From positions 186,001-250,000 of the forward strand of contig NZ_FNEM01000001.1 in NCBI RefSeq assembly GCF_900100175.1: a DNA stretch of 64,000 nucleotides. The letters are read 5' to 3'. Positions 19,805-27,786 of the stretch are shown here, in pieces (the stretch's first letter is position 1; every line of letters begins with the position of its first letter). This DNA is from Ferrimonas sediminum. Its GTDB lineage: Bacteria > Pseudomonadota > Gammaproteobacteria > Enterobacterales > Shewanellaceae. A program made the translations under genes and the position numbers. The notes below the pieces were generated by a model that ran no database searches, was not told the origin of the DNA, and was given only the letters and a program-made list of their open reading frames with translations.

Positions 19805-20068
19805 TTATGCCAGTTCGCTTAGGCCAGGTGTAGGCGGCTCAGCTTCCGCATCGGCCTGAGACAATTTGTTCAATAGCCCTTCCGCTTTGCTGTTCCAGAC
19901 AGCCAGTTGCTGCTCCAGCTCCTGGGTGCGTTGCTCCAGTTGCTGGTTATGCAGTTCCAGCTCCTGGGCGCGTGTCCGCTCCTCTTCCAACTCCATCTGT
20001 TGAAGTTCGATGGTCTCCAGCGCATTTTGTACGCGAGACTCCAATTTATCTAACAGTTCTAAGCTCAT
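19805..20068 (-). CDS. zapB: Cell division protein ZapB
   Basis: 87-residue coiled-coil protein. MSLELLDKLESRVQNALETI matches ZapB, which stimulates Z-ring assembly and links the ring to the chromosome terminus via ZapA and MatP. The heptad-rich Gln/Glu/Leu coil runs to about residue 70. A longer frame to 20323 exists, but the N-terminus shown is the family's and the extra residues look non-coding. The ribosome site is weak. Confidence 0.9.
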   Translation of the reverse strand: MSLELLDKLESRVQNALETIELQQMELEEERTRAQELELHNQQLEQRTQELEQQLAVWNSKAEGLLNKLSQADAEAEPPTPGLSELA

Positions 20069-20203
20069 ACGACAGTTACTACTTAATTTGGGACAGAACG
20101 CGATTCTATCAGTGCCTGCGGCTGTGATCACGGTATTTTGCCAAGGGGATTGTCGATCTCCTGACACCGTACTGGAGGGGGGCGATACAGAGAGGAAAAA
20201 GGA

Positions 20204-20224
20204 CCGGCTTCCTAGCAAAGCCGG
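20204..20224 (-). terminator. Possible second terminator downstream of the tetraheme gene
   Basis: Minus-strand stem CCGGCTT/AAGCCGG followed by TCCTTTTT, 140 bases beyond the tetraheme stop and ahead of zapB. Confidence 0.4.
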
Positions 20225-20325
20225 GATCCTTGGGTGAGATAAATAAAGCGCACCAGAGAGAGGCTCTGGCAAACGGGCCCCAGGCCCAGCCGATGATGAG
20301 AGGCGGGCTAGGGACACCTTCAAAG

Positions 20326-20352
20326 GCGCCCCCGTTGGCGGCCAGCGGGGGA
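20326..20352 (-). terminator. Hairpin terminator after the tetraheme cytochrome gene
   Basis: Minus-strand stem CCCCCG/CGGGGG starting 10 bases after the stop codon, with only a short T-run after it. Confidence 0.45.
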
Positions 20353-20362
20353 GCTTGGGGGG

Positions 20363-20758
20363 TTACTTGCGCTTCAAGTCCGGGTATTTGAACTCATGGC
20401 AGTTGTTGCAGTAAACCTCGGTCTTCTTATGCTGAGCATGACAGTAGACGCAGCTCAGATCCTGGCCGTAATGCAGGCTGTCGTGAGGGTTCGGCTCAAA
20501 CTCGGCACCGTGACCCGAACGGACGGTCTGCTGGGCCAACTCCTGTTTGCTGCCGTGGCAGGTCAGGCAGTTGTCCTCAGACGGGATGGTATATGGCTTG
20601 CTGTCACCGTGGCAGGTAGAGCATTCCACGTTGCCCTGTTCGTCGGTGAAAATCTCTTTGTGATACGACTTCAGCGGCATCTTGGCGGCCAGAGCCGGAA
20701 CGGACAGGCCCACGCTGGCGGCGATGAAGGCGGCAATAAGTGCGTTGCGAGTAGACAT
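20363..20758 (-). CDS. Periplasmic tetraheme cytochrome c, electron donor to the adjacent flavoprotein
   Basis: 131-residue exported cytochrome: signal peptide MSTRNALIAAFIAASVGLSVPALA, then four heme sites CSTCH, CLTCH, CVYCH and CNNCH spaced like the N-terminal cytochrome domain of flavocytochrome c fumarate reductase (FccA). Here that domain is a separate polypeptide encoded 31 bases downstream of the flavin subunit on the same strand. I chose 20758 because AGGAG lies just upstream; the frame to 20776 adds only a few residues. It should pass electrons from a membrane quinol dehydrogenase (CymA/NapC type, not in the window) to the flavoprotein. Confidence 0.9.
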   Translation of the reverse strand: MSTRNALIAAFIAASVGLSVPALAAKMPLKSYHKEIFTDEQGNVECSTCHGDSKPYTIPSEDNCLTCHGSKQELAQQTVRSGHGAEFEPNPHDSLHYGQDLSCVYCHAQHKKTEVYCNNCHEFKYPDLKRK

Positions 20759-20789
20759 GCTGTCTCCTGATTTCAAAAGGGCGTTGGGC

Positions 20790-22352
20790 TTAAGCCTGTT
20801 TAAGGGAAATGGCGGATGCCGCCGCCGCGCTGCGGGCAGCGTTGCGACCGGTTACCACACCTTCGGCAACCGCACAGGCGCCCAGACGGGAGGCACCGTG
20901 GATACCCCCGGTGGCTTCCCCTGCCGCGTACAGGCCGGCGATGGGCTTGTCGGAGACCAGGTGCAGCACCTCAGATTGGGTGTTCACCCGAACACCGCCC
21001 ATGCAGTAGTGCACTTTCGGCCACATCCGCACCGCATACCACGGCCCCTCTGTCAGCTCGAAGGCCTGCATCAGCGGCCGTCCGAACTGTTTGTCTTCTC
21101 CGTCCCGCACAAACTGGTTCCACTGTGCCACCTGGGCCTTCAGCTTGTCCGCCGGTATGCCGTACTCTTTTGCCAGCTGCTCCAGGGTGTCGGCCTTCTT
21201 GATGACGTCGTACTTCATGCCCCAGGCCAGCGTCTGTGCCTTGGCGGCGCCTTTGGCGTTGGTCAGGCCGATGGGGTACACCGGTTTGCCCTGTTCATCG
21301 CGACGGGTCATGATGGCGTCGGCCCGGGCCTTACGATCCGCCAACTCATTGAAGAAGCGCTCACCGGTACGGGCATCGACAACGATGCCGTTCTGGTAGG
21401 TGGCGGCGGTATTGAACTGGGAGGCGGTACCAAACCCTTTCTCATCGGGGGAGGACCAGGGGCCCAGCTGAATCTGATCCAGGTGGATGGGGTTGGCACC
21501 GATCAGCATCATCTGCTTCAGGGCGCCGGCGGTGGCGCCCGGGTGGTTGGTGGAGTCCAGTTCCGAGGTCAGCTTAGGCTGCTGCATCTGGCGGAAGTCG
21601 ATGTCGCGACCGAAGCCGCCGGTGGCCATGATCACCCCTTTACGGGCCCCAAGGGTACGCTGCGATCCGGTCCGCTCTTTCGGGAAGAAGTACTGGCTTT
21701 TAACGTTGACGCCAATGACGCGCTGGTCGTCATCCTGGATGAAGGATTCCAACTTGGTTTGCTTGTACATGGTGACGCCGATCTTCTCCGCCGCCTTGAT
21801 CAGCGGACGGATGATGCCCGCCCCGGAGCTTTCGCGGGTCTGCAGGACGCGGGGCACCGAGTGGCCGCCGAAGTGCTGAACGAAAGGCTTCCAGACGGTA
21901 CCGTAGCTTTCCAGCCACTTGGCGGACTCCGAAGTGCCGTTGCACACCAGCTTCAGCATGTTGACGTCGTTCATGCCGCGGCCGGATTTCAGCATGTCGC
22001 TGACCATCAGTTCGATGCTGTCGTTAACGCCCTCTTTGGCCTGCAGCTCCGAGCCGGCTACGGCCATGGCGCCACCGTTGATGGTGGAGTTGCCGCCAAA
22101 CACCGGCATCTTATCGATGACCAGTACTTTCGCTCCCTCTTCGGCAGCCTGTACCGCCGCCGACATGCCGGCAAAGCCGGAGCCGACCACGATGATGTCA
22201 AACACCTCGTCGAACTTCTGGGGGGCGGGTGTGCAGTTTGCTTTGGCCTGCGCCTGGCCGGTCACCATCAGGGTGCCCATGCCGGCCGCGAGGGCGGCGC
22301 CTTTTTTCAGTAGCGCCCGACGGGACGCCACCAGGTTGTTGTTGTTGGTCAT
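20790..22352 (-). CDS. Tat-exported flavocytochrome c flavin subunit (enoate reductase, fumarate/urocanate reductase family)
   Basis: 520-residue FAD protein with a twin-arginine signal (ASRRALLKKGAALAAG) and the FAD-binding VVGSGFAGMSAAVQA. Compared with Shewanella FccA, the proton-donor Arg is kept (R340, in ELADRKARAD), as are the substrate His (H448, VHYCMGG) and Arg (R489, GGIHGASRLG). The other substrate-clamp His in FccA's IQAHPT is replaced: here the segment reads IQLGPW with Gly297. That argues against fumarate and for a larger enoate such as a urocanate-type acid. It has no heme domain; the tetraheme gene follows. A sigma-54 promoter lies at 22395-22410 and the ribosome site is GGAG. 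Confidence 0.9.
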   Translation of the reverse strand: MTNNNNLVASRRALLKKGAALAAGMGTLMVTGQAQAKANCTPAPQKFDEVFDIIVVGSGFAGMSAAVQAAEEGAKVLVIDKMPVFGGNSTINGGAMAVAGSELQAKEGVNDSIELMVSDMLKSGRGMNDVNMLKLVCNGTSESAKWLESYGTVWKPFVQHFGGHSVPRVLQTRESSGAGIIRPLIKAAEKIGVTMYKQTKLESFIQDDDQRVIGVNVKSQYFFPKERTGSQRTLGARKGVIMATGGFGRDIDFRQMQQPKLTSELDSTNHPGATAGALKQMMLIGANPIHLDQIQLGPWSSPDEKGFGTASQFNTAATYQNGIVVDARTGERFFNELADRKARADAIMTRRDEQGKPVYPIGLTNAKGAAKAQTLAWGMKYDVIKKADTLEQLAKEYGIPADKLKAQVAQWNQFVRDGEDKQFGRPLMQAFELTEGPWYAVRMWPKVHYCMGGVRVNTQSEVLHLVSDKPIAGLYAAGEATGGIHGASRLGACAVAEGVVTGRNAARSAAAASAISLKQA

Positions 22353-22394
22353 CTTAATCTCCAGTGCACCTTGGCATTGATATGCCTGAGTCAG

Positions 22395-22410
22395 TGCGAA
22401 GGTCGTGCCA
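22395..22410 (-). promoter_or_regulatory. Sigma-54 promoter of the flavocytochrome c operon
   Basis: Minus strand TGGCACGACCTTCGCA: GG and GC elements ten bases apart, near-perfect to TGGCACG-N4-TTGCW. It lies 43 bases upstream of the flavoprotein ATG. Confidence 0.8.
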
Positions 22411-22606
22411 GTTAAGGTTTTTCAGGGAAAAAGGGGGGGATTTATGATCGGCCCCACATGAGCACGAGATTTCGGGGAATGGGGTTACGGTATTTAGTAG
22501 GGGTTACGATAGCTGGTGTCGGACGCTCTGGTCGGGATCGCGGCGATGGCGGGTGGGAGCGAACATCTGTTTTCCACGGGGGTGGCTGGTGCGATCTGGG
22601 TGGGGG

Positions 22607-22626
22607 TTTTACGACATGCCGTAAAA
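22607..22626. promoter_or_regulatory. Palindromic activator site A (upstream of flavocytochrome c)
   Basis: TTTTACGACATGCCGTAAAA is symmetric in 18 of 20 positions. The same motif occurs before the lyase and the porin genes. It lies about 200 bases upstream of the sigma-54 promoter, a usual enhancer distance. Confidence 0.75.
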
Positions 22627-22648
22627 AGCCGGCGCTGAGGCCGGCTTT
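22622..22648 (-). terminator. Terminator of the lyase gene
   Basis: Minus-strand stem AGCCGGC/GCCGGCT with T5, 19 bases after the lyase stop. Confidence 0.85.
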
Positions 22649-22666
22649 TGGGAGAGGCAGAGTGGC

Positions 22667-24313
22667 TTAGTAGGCTTTTACAAATTCAGTAGAGGCCTTG
22701 AAGTCCGGAGTGTAAGGACGGTCTTTGTCCACGAACTTAACCAGTTTGCGGTATTCCTTGTACATCTTGCCGGTCTCTTTACCCAGCTTCAGCTTAGGGT
22801 TGTCCAGTTTGCGCAGGTCGATGGCCTGGGCGGAGTGGAACAGTTCCAGACCGAAGATGGTGCTGAGGTTGTCGGAGATCTGAATCAGGTTGTCGGACGC
22901 CAGCTTCAGGTTGGTGAAGGTGTCTTCGATGTTACCGGCGATGGCCACACCCTCGAAGCTGACTGGCTGAGCCAGTTGCTTGTTGCGCACGTGCAGATCG
23001 ACGTAGGCTTTCTGGATGGCACCGAAGGCGTGCCCCACGTTGCCCGGCGCAGTCAGGAAGCGCGGCAGGTGAGTGAAGTGGTCATCCGACAGACGGGTTG
23101 AGCGCATCACAGAGTTGTGAGACACCTGGGTCATGGCCACGCTCAGCTGTTGCACCGCCATGGCGACCGGCAGCGGGTTGAAGTTGGTGGTCGGGAATAC
23201 GCCACCCTTGCCGTCGATCAGGTACTTGGCCACCTGAGGCTTGTTGACGTATTTCTTACCTGGGTTGAGCACGACCGCCGGGTTGTCGTCGGAGGCGTTG
23301 ATCTGAATCTTCAGCATCGCTTCCAGCTCGTCCGCCGCTTTTTCAGCCATGGCGAAGGTGTAGCCGGAGGTGCGGAAAGACAGCGGATCCTGTAGCGGAC
23401 GGGTGTCGTTCAGATCCCACAGGTAGGAGCCATCCAGCTTGTTGAGAATGGTGTCAGAGGTCGCCTGAACGTAAGGGAACGGACGCACCCCGTTGGTTTG
23501 TGGCAGGAATGGGGCCACGTTGCCGTTCAGGCCTTCCAGAGACAGGCCGAACAGAGTCGGGGCCACTTCCAGAACCTGCTCGGCGTCTTTCAGTCCCTGC
23601 ATGGCGTAGGCGGTGGCAAAGGCGTTGTTGGACAGGATGGACAGCGCGTCCTTACCGATGGGGTTCAGTGGCTTGATGCCGGCTTTTTTCATCGCCTTGG
23701 AGGAGCTCATGCGCTCACCCTTGTAGAACACTTCCCACTCACCCAGCATCGCCAGACCCACGTGGGAGGCCAGCAGGATGTCGGCTTCGCCCACAGTACC
23801 CTTGGACGGGATGACCGGCACGATGTCGTTGTTCAGGTAGGCTTCGTACAGATCCGCAACCTGAGGTTGTACACCGGTCTGACCGTGCAGCAGGGTGTTC
23901 AGACGAACCGCCATACCCAGACGAACCATTTCGGCAGGCATAGGTTCACCGACGCCGGCGCTGTGGGCACGCAGGGCGTTGATCTGGAACTCTTTGGATG
24001 CCTTCAGGGCTTCCTTGGTCATTTCACCGCTGGCATCAAACAGTTTGTGGTCCTTGTTCAGGCCCACACCCACGGTCAGACCGTAGACCGGCTTGCCCAG
24101 ACGCGCTGCGGTCATCAGGGTGTCGTACGCCTTGTCCAGACGGGTTTCTGCTTTCTTGGCAATATCCACATCGGCATCGCCGGCCGCAATGGCCCAGGCT
24201 TGGTCGATGGTCATGTCAAAACCGTTCAGAGTGATGGTGTCTTTGGCCAATGCCGAACCTGCGGTCAGGCTCAGGGCCAGTGCAACAGCAACTTTACTTG
24301 TTACAGCTTTCAC
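22667..24313 (-). CDS. Secreted aromatic amino-acid lyase-family protein lacking the MIO triad
   Basis: 548-residue protein of the histidine/phenylalanine ammonia-lyase fold, but exported: signal peptide VKAVTSKVAVALALSLTAGSALA. I start at GTG 24313, with GGAG eight bases before, not at the upstream ATG-frame start. Family residues kept: catalytic Tyr77 (VYGLTVGVG), His117 (RAHSAGVGEP), carboxylate-binding Arg314 (LQDPLSFR), Glu463 (NIEDTF). Lost: the Ala-Ser-Gly that cyclises to MIO (GSVGASGDLAP in HutH; here GTVGEADILLA, residues 172-182) and the NGTQ Asn that holds MIO (here LSNN). It therefore cannot be an ordinary ammonia-lyase. A MIO-independent elimination, as known for ergothionase, is the best inference. 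It heads the cluster, with a sigma-54 promoter at 24389. Confidence 0.85.
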   Translation of the reverse strand: MKAVTSKVAVALALSLTAGSALAKDTITLNGFDMTIDQAWAIAAGDADVDIAKKAETRLDKAYDTLMTAARLGKPVYGLTVGVGLNKDHKLFDASGEMTKEALKASKEFQINALRAHSAGVGEPMPAEMVRLGMAVRLNTLLHGQTGVQPQVADLYEAYLNNDIVPVIPSKGTVGEADILLASHVGLAMLGEWEVFYKGERMSSSKAMKKAGIKPLNPIGKDALSILSNNAFATAYAMQGLKDAEQVLEVAPTLFGLSLEGLNGNVAPFLPQTNGVRPFPYVQATSDTILNKLDGSYLWDLNDTRPLQDPLSFRTSGYTFAMAEKAADELEAMLKIQINASDDNPAVVLNPGKKYVNKPQVAKYLIDGKGGVFPTTNFNPLPVAMAVQQLSVAMTQVSHNSVMRSTRLSDDHFTHLPRFLTAPGNVGHAFGAIQKAYVDLHVRNKQLAQPVSFEGVAIAGNIEDTFTNLKLASDNLIQISDNLSTIFGLELFHSAQAIDLRKLDNPKLKLGKETGKMYKEYRKLVKFVDKDRPYTPDFKASTEFVKAY

Positions 24314-24388
24314 TATGCTTTCTCCAGCTTTTGTATTGTTAGTCTGTGTAAGACAAACAGGGATTCCCATTCATCGATGACAGACAAT

Positions 24389-24404
24389 TGCAGCTTGTGT
24401 GCCA
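24389..24404 (-). promoter_or_regulatory. Sigma-54 promoter of the lyase gene
   Basis: Minus strand TGGCACACAAGCTGCA: GG and GC ten bases apart, matching the -24/-12 consensus. It lies 76 bases before the GTG start. Confidence 0.8.
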
Positions 24405-24455
24405 GCCATGCCAAAAGCCGGTTTTGGGGGCGGAACTATGATCGGTCACGGGCAG

Positions 24456-24493
24456 TTACGAAATGCCGTGAATCGATTTACCGCATTTCGTGG
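24456..24493. promoter_or_regulatory. Tandem activator sites B (upstream of the lyase)
   Basis: TTACGAAATGCCGTGA (24456-24471) and, in reverse orientation, TTACCGCATTTCGTGG (24478-24493), followed by a half-site TACGAAAT near 24509. They are the same motif as sites A and C and lie 50-90 bases upstream of the sigma-54 promoter. Confidence 0.75.
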
Positions 24494-24891
24494 GACACTA
24501 CGAAATCTAACTATGGCAGTGGCGGTGGTGCTCGCCAGAGTGTGGCAGTAAACGCAGGGTGAGGTAATGGCTGCGTCAGAGGCAATTATCAGGCTGTGAG
24601 CTTGCTCATAAAACAGGGGGTTTCATGAGCCTAAAAGCGCTCCGTCAATAACTGTGAGCTGGATCTTTTATTATCAATATAAGTAATTGGGATGAGTTCA
24701 GAATTGATAAATCGATGAAATATGTCGACTGGGTCTCATTTAACATTTTAGTTAATTCGTCTTTGGTTGCCCGTGGTTTTCAGTCCTTTTTTAATATCGC
24801 TTTTTTAGCATCAAATACATGACGCAATCCTCGGTATTACCTCGCTTCAGCTTTTAAAATGACGACAATTCGTAATTGAGGCCCCTGTGTC

Positions 24892-26427
24892 ATGTCCACC
24901 GAGCTGAAGTTTTTCTATGAGGTGACCCAGCACCTGTCCGGCAGCCTGCAGCTGGATAAGTCCCTGAAGCACTGTTTTGACTACCTGGTTCAGCATATTC
25001 CCATTGATGGCATCTACATCAACCTGTTTATGCAGGAGAGTCAGGAGATTCAGATGGTGGCGCACGCCGATCGTCAGGGGGGGCAACTGCTGGACCGCCG
25101 CATCGCACTGACGCCCGAGATGTGTGACTCTCTGAACGATCGGGAGCGCCCGCCCATCCGCATTCTGAACCACATCTCTATGGATGGGGTCAGCCATCAT
25201 GTGCTGTCGCAGCTGATTCCCGGTGCCAAATCACTGATGCTATTAAGAATGAAGTGCGATGATTTTCACCTTGGGGTGGTGGGGCTGTACGCCAATCAGG
25301 AGCAGAGCTTCCGCGCCCGCCATGCGGATCTGCTGCAATCCCTGCATCAGCCCTTCAGCATGGTGACGGCGTTTAACCTTCAGGGGCGAAACCTGCTGGC
25401 GGAGAAAGCGCAATTGGAGGCGGAAAACCGCAGCTTACGTCGTTCCATCGACAGCCGTGAAGACGTCATCGGCGCCAACAGCGGCCTGCGTCAGGTGATG
25501 GAGCAGGTGGAAGCCATTGCGCCCCTGGACAGCACGGTGCTGATTAATGGTGAGACCGGTTGTGGTAAAGAGGTGATCGCCAACGCCATCCATACCCGCT
25601 CCTCCCGGGCCAACAAACCGTTCGTCAAGGTGAACTGCGGTGCCATTCCCGACTCGCTGATCGATTCCGAGCTGTTTGGCTATGAAAAGGGGGCCTTTAC
25701 CGGCGCCGAGAAACGTAAGCAGGGTTATTTCGAGCAAGCCAATGGCGGCACCATCTTCCTGGACGAACTGGGAGAGTTGCCGTTGTCGGCCCAGGTACGT
25801 TTGTTGCGGGTACTGCAGAGTCGCACCATCGTCCGGGTTGGTGGCATCGAGCCGGTGGAGCTGGACATCCGCATTGTGGCGGCGACCCACAGGGATCTGC
25901 AGCAGATGGTCAAGGCCGGATCATTCCGTGAGGATCTCTGGTACCGGCTGAATGTGTTTCCCATCGCCATACCGCCGCTGCGCCATCGTCGCGAAGATGT
26001 GCCGTTACTGGTACACCATTTGCTGGAGCAGTTTCTGAGCCGCTTCAAGCTGGAGCGTTTGCCCTCCATCGCCCCGGAGCAGCTTGCTAAGCTGCAGAAC
26101 TACGCCTGGCCAGGCAACGTCCGTGAACTGGTGAATGCGGTGGAACGGGCGATGATTCAGTCCCGCGGGGCGCCGTTGGTGTTTGATTTTCTCAACACCG
26201 GCGGTGAGCCGGAACCGGGCCGCAGTGGTGGTGGTGAGACCGTGGTGATCGATCCCAGTCGTGCCAGCGATCATCTGGTGTCGCTGGATACCATGACCGC
26301 CAAATACATTGAGCATGCCCTGAGAATCACCGGTGGTAAGATTCACGGCAGTGGCGGCGCGGCGGAGAAGCTGGAGATTCATCCCAATACCCTGCGCAGC
26401 AGAATGAAGAAGCTGGGGCTGATGTAA
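24892..26427 (+). CDS. Sigma-54-dependent activator with N-terminal GAF domain
   Basis: 511-residue enhancer-binding protein of NorR-like layout: GAF sensor domain (about 1-170), linker helix, AAA+ domain with Walker A GETGCGKE (about 220), the sigma-54 contact loop GAFTGA (about 267) and Walker B IFLDELGE (about 288), and a Fis-type HTH at the C-terminus (IHGSGGAAEKLEIHPNTLRS). No receiver domain, so it likely senses a small molecule. It is divergent from the lyase and flanked by three sigma-54 promoters with shared palindromes, making it the obvious regulator of lyase, flavocytochrome c and porin. Confidence 0.92.
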   Translation: MSTELKFFYEVTQHLSGSLQLDKSLKHCFDYLVQHIPIDGIYINLFMQESQEIQMVAHADRQGGQLLDRRIALTPEMCDSLNDRERPPIRILNHISMDGVSHHVLSQLIPGAKSLMLLRMKCDDFHLGVVGLYANQEQSFRARHADLLQSLHQPFSMVTAFNLQGRNLLAEKAQLEAENRSLRRSIDSREDVIGANSGLRQVMEQVEAIAPLDSTVLINGETGCGKEVIANAIHTRSSRANKPFVKVNCGAIPDSLIDSELFGYEKGAFTGAEKRKQGYFEQANGGTIFLDELGELPLSAQVRLLRVLQSRTIVRVGGIEPVELDIRIVAATHRDLQQMVKAGSFREDLWYRLNVFPIAIPPLRHRREDVPLLVHHLLEQFLSRFKLERLPSIAPEQLAKLQNYAWPGNVRELVNAVERAMIQSRGAPLVFDFLNTGGEPEPGRSGGGETVVIDPSRASDHLVSLDTMTAKYIEHALRITGGKIHGSGGAAEKLEIHPNTLRSRMKKLGLM

Positions 26428-26444
26428 TTCCTCCCCGCAGAGAC

Positions 26445-26474
26445 AAAAACGCGGCTTTAGCCGCGTTTTTTTAT
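26445..26474 (+). terminator. Terminator of the activator gene
   Basis: Stem ACGCGGC/GCCGCGT followed by T7. Confidence 0.9.
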
Positions 26475-26481
26475 GCCCCAT

Positions 26482-26509
26482 AAAAAAGCCACCGCTCAGG
26501 CGGTGGCAA
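26482..26509 (-). terminator. Terminator of the porin gene
   Basis: Minus-strand stem GCCACCG/CGGTGGC followed by T6. Confidence 0.88.
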
Positions 26510-26545
26510 AAGGGTCAGGAAATAAAACAGGGTGTTGAGGTTCGG

Positions 26546-27682
26546 TTAGAAGTAGTAACCGAAGTTGATGTTGATGCGCTGATCCCAGCCGTCGCCGGCT
26601 TCTGGCAGACCAACGTGATCGTCCATCTCGGTGGAGAAGGTCATGTTTTTACCCATGATGAAGTCCGCCATGATGTAGATAGGGCCGGCAGAGAATGCGG
26701 CACCGGTAACGTTCTGGTAGCTGTTGTCGTAGCTGCTGTCATCCACGTCTGGAGTCATCAGGCCGAAGTCGTTGTAGATCTTGACGCTGCCCCAGGAGGT
26801 CGGGATGGTTTTCGCCAGGTTGAAGGAGTAGATCTGACCTTTGGAAGCCACTTCATACTGCCAGCCTGCACCGCCCAGACCGATTTTGTTGTTGTCCATG
26901 CCATCTGGATTTTCGGCATCGAACTCGTACTGCATCGCCTGCAGTTGCAGCTTCCAGCCCTGGTAGCCTGCGTCCATGTGGACGGCAAAGGCGTTGCGAT
27001 CACCGTTTTTCTCGGTTTTGCTGTTGTAGATCTGGCCGTACTCCAGGGAGCCGCCCATCACCACTTTCAGGTCACCGTCGGTGAGGGTGTAGGTCTGACG
27101 CAGGTTGATCTGGTTGGTTTCTTCGTTGTTGTACTCGGTGCCGTTGACGGTGCCGGAGAAGATGTCAGGGGCGTAGGCCTTGTTGTCTTTGGAGTTGTAC
27201 TCGCCGTTTTTGTAGAAGGCGATGTCGGTGTGCCACTTGCCGTTGTCGAAGGTGGCCTTGGCGCCCACATCGAAATCATCCTCGAAGCCCAGGTAGTAAG
27301 GCAGGCCGAACCACCAGCTGTTGGAGATGAAGCCCGGGTTACCGAATGGAACTTTGTTGATACCGAACTGCAGTTGCCATTCCGGATCGATGTTGTAGTA
27401 ACCGTAGCCCCATTTGATGAAGTTTTTGCCAGAGGCAAAACGGTATTCGCTGGACAGGCCCCAGTCGCCGTGTGTGCCATCAAATTTAAGCGTTAATACG
27501 TCAAAATTCAGGTCGCCGCCTTTATCTTTTGACTGGTCGTTATACAGCTTCATGCCGTAATTAACACGAACGGAACCACCGATATTCATGCCATCTTCTG
27601 CGGCGGCATTCACGGTGTATAAAGAAGACAAGAGTGCCGAAATAACTAAGGCAGATTTTGTCAGGCGCATGCTGTTCATCAT
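26546..27682 (-). CDS. Outer-membrane porin-like beta-barrel
   Basis: 378-residue exported protein with a signal peptide ending near VNAAAED, alternating polar/aromatic strands throughout and the terminal motif INFGYYF, whose final Phe is the outer-membrane assembly signal. About 16 strands seem likely. I cannot assign it to a substrate-specific porin family. It has its own sigma-54 promoter and the activator palindromes found at the lyase and flavocytochrome genes, so I infer that it admits the lyase substrate. Start ATG at 27682, with AAAGG upstream. Confidence 0.82.
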   Translation of the reverse strand: MMNSMRLTKSALVISALLSSLYTVNAAAEDGMNIGGSVRVNYGMKLYNDQSKDKGGDLNFDVLTLKFDGTHGDWGLSSEYRFASGKNFIKWGYGYYNIDPEWQLQFGINKVPFGNPGFISNSWWFGLPYYLGFEDDFDVGAKATFDNGKWHTDIAFYKNGEYNSKDNKAYAPDIFSGTVNGTEYNNEETNQINLRQTYTLTDGDLKVVMGGSLEYGQIYNSKTEKNGDRNAFAVHMDAGYQGWKLQLQAMQYEFDAENPDGMDNNKIGLGGAGWQYEVASKGQIYSFNLAKTIPTSWGSVKIYNDFGLMTPDVDDSSYDNSYQNVTGAAFSAGPIYIMADFIMGKNMTFSTEMDDHVGLPEAGDGWDQRININFGYYF

Positions 27683-27719
27683 ATTTACCTTTCAATGTTT
27701 GTTGTTGTGGTAAATACAG

Positions 27720-27735
27720 AGCACGGGCTGTGCCA
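27720..27735 (-). promoter_or_regulatory. Sigma-54 promoter of the porin gene
   Basis: Minus strand TGGCACAGCCCGTGCT: GG and GC ten bases apart; 38 bases before the ATG. Confidence 0.78.
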
Positions 27736-27786
27736 AGCAGCAAAAACCCTGAATCGGGGCTGAATTTCTTGAAACCGGATTTGCAA

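Larger units (their letters stand above)
22353..22666. other. Regulatory spacer between lyase and flavoprotein genes
   Basis: 314 bases with no gene. It holds, in minus-strand order, the lyase terminator, a palindromic activator site overlapping it, two degenerate copies (TTACGATAGCTGGTG at 22504-22518 and TTACGGTATTTAGTA at 22485-22499) and the sigma-54 promoter. The flavoprotein operon therefore has its own promoter rather than only read-through from the lyase. Confidence 0.7.
24314..24891. other. Divergent control region between lyase and activator genes
   Basis: 578 bases with no gene. The left 180 bases hold the sigma-54 promoter and activator sites of the lyase. The right 300 bases are AT-rich and must contain the activator's own promoter, which I could not define. 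Confidence 0.6.

Noticed and set aside
20682-22313. 543-codon plus-strand frame
   Set aside because: It is antisense to the flavocytochrome c flavin subunit, whose motifs and signal peptide are unmistakable; the antisense product has no domain.
20790-22352. Naming the flavoprotein fumarate reductase FccA or urocanate reductase UrdA
   Set aside because: One substrate-clamp His is missing for fumarate, and I cannot confirm the residues that define UrdA from sequence reading alone.
22667-24313. Naming the lyase hutH
   Set aside because: The MIO triad is absent and the protein is exported, so histidine ammonia-lyase activity is not supported.
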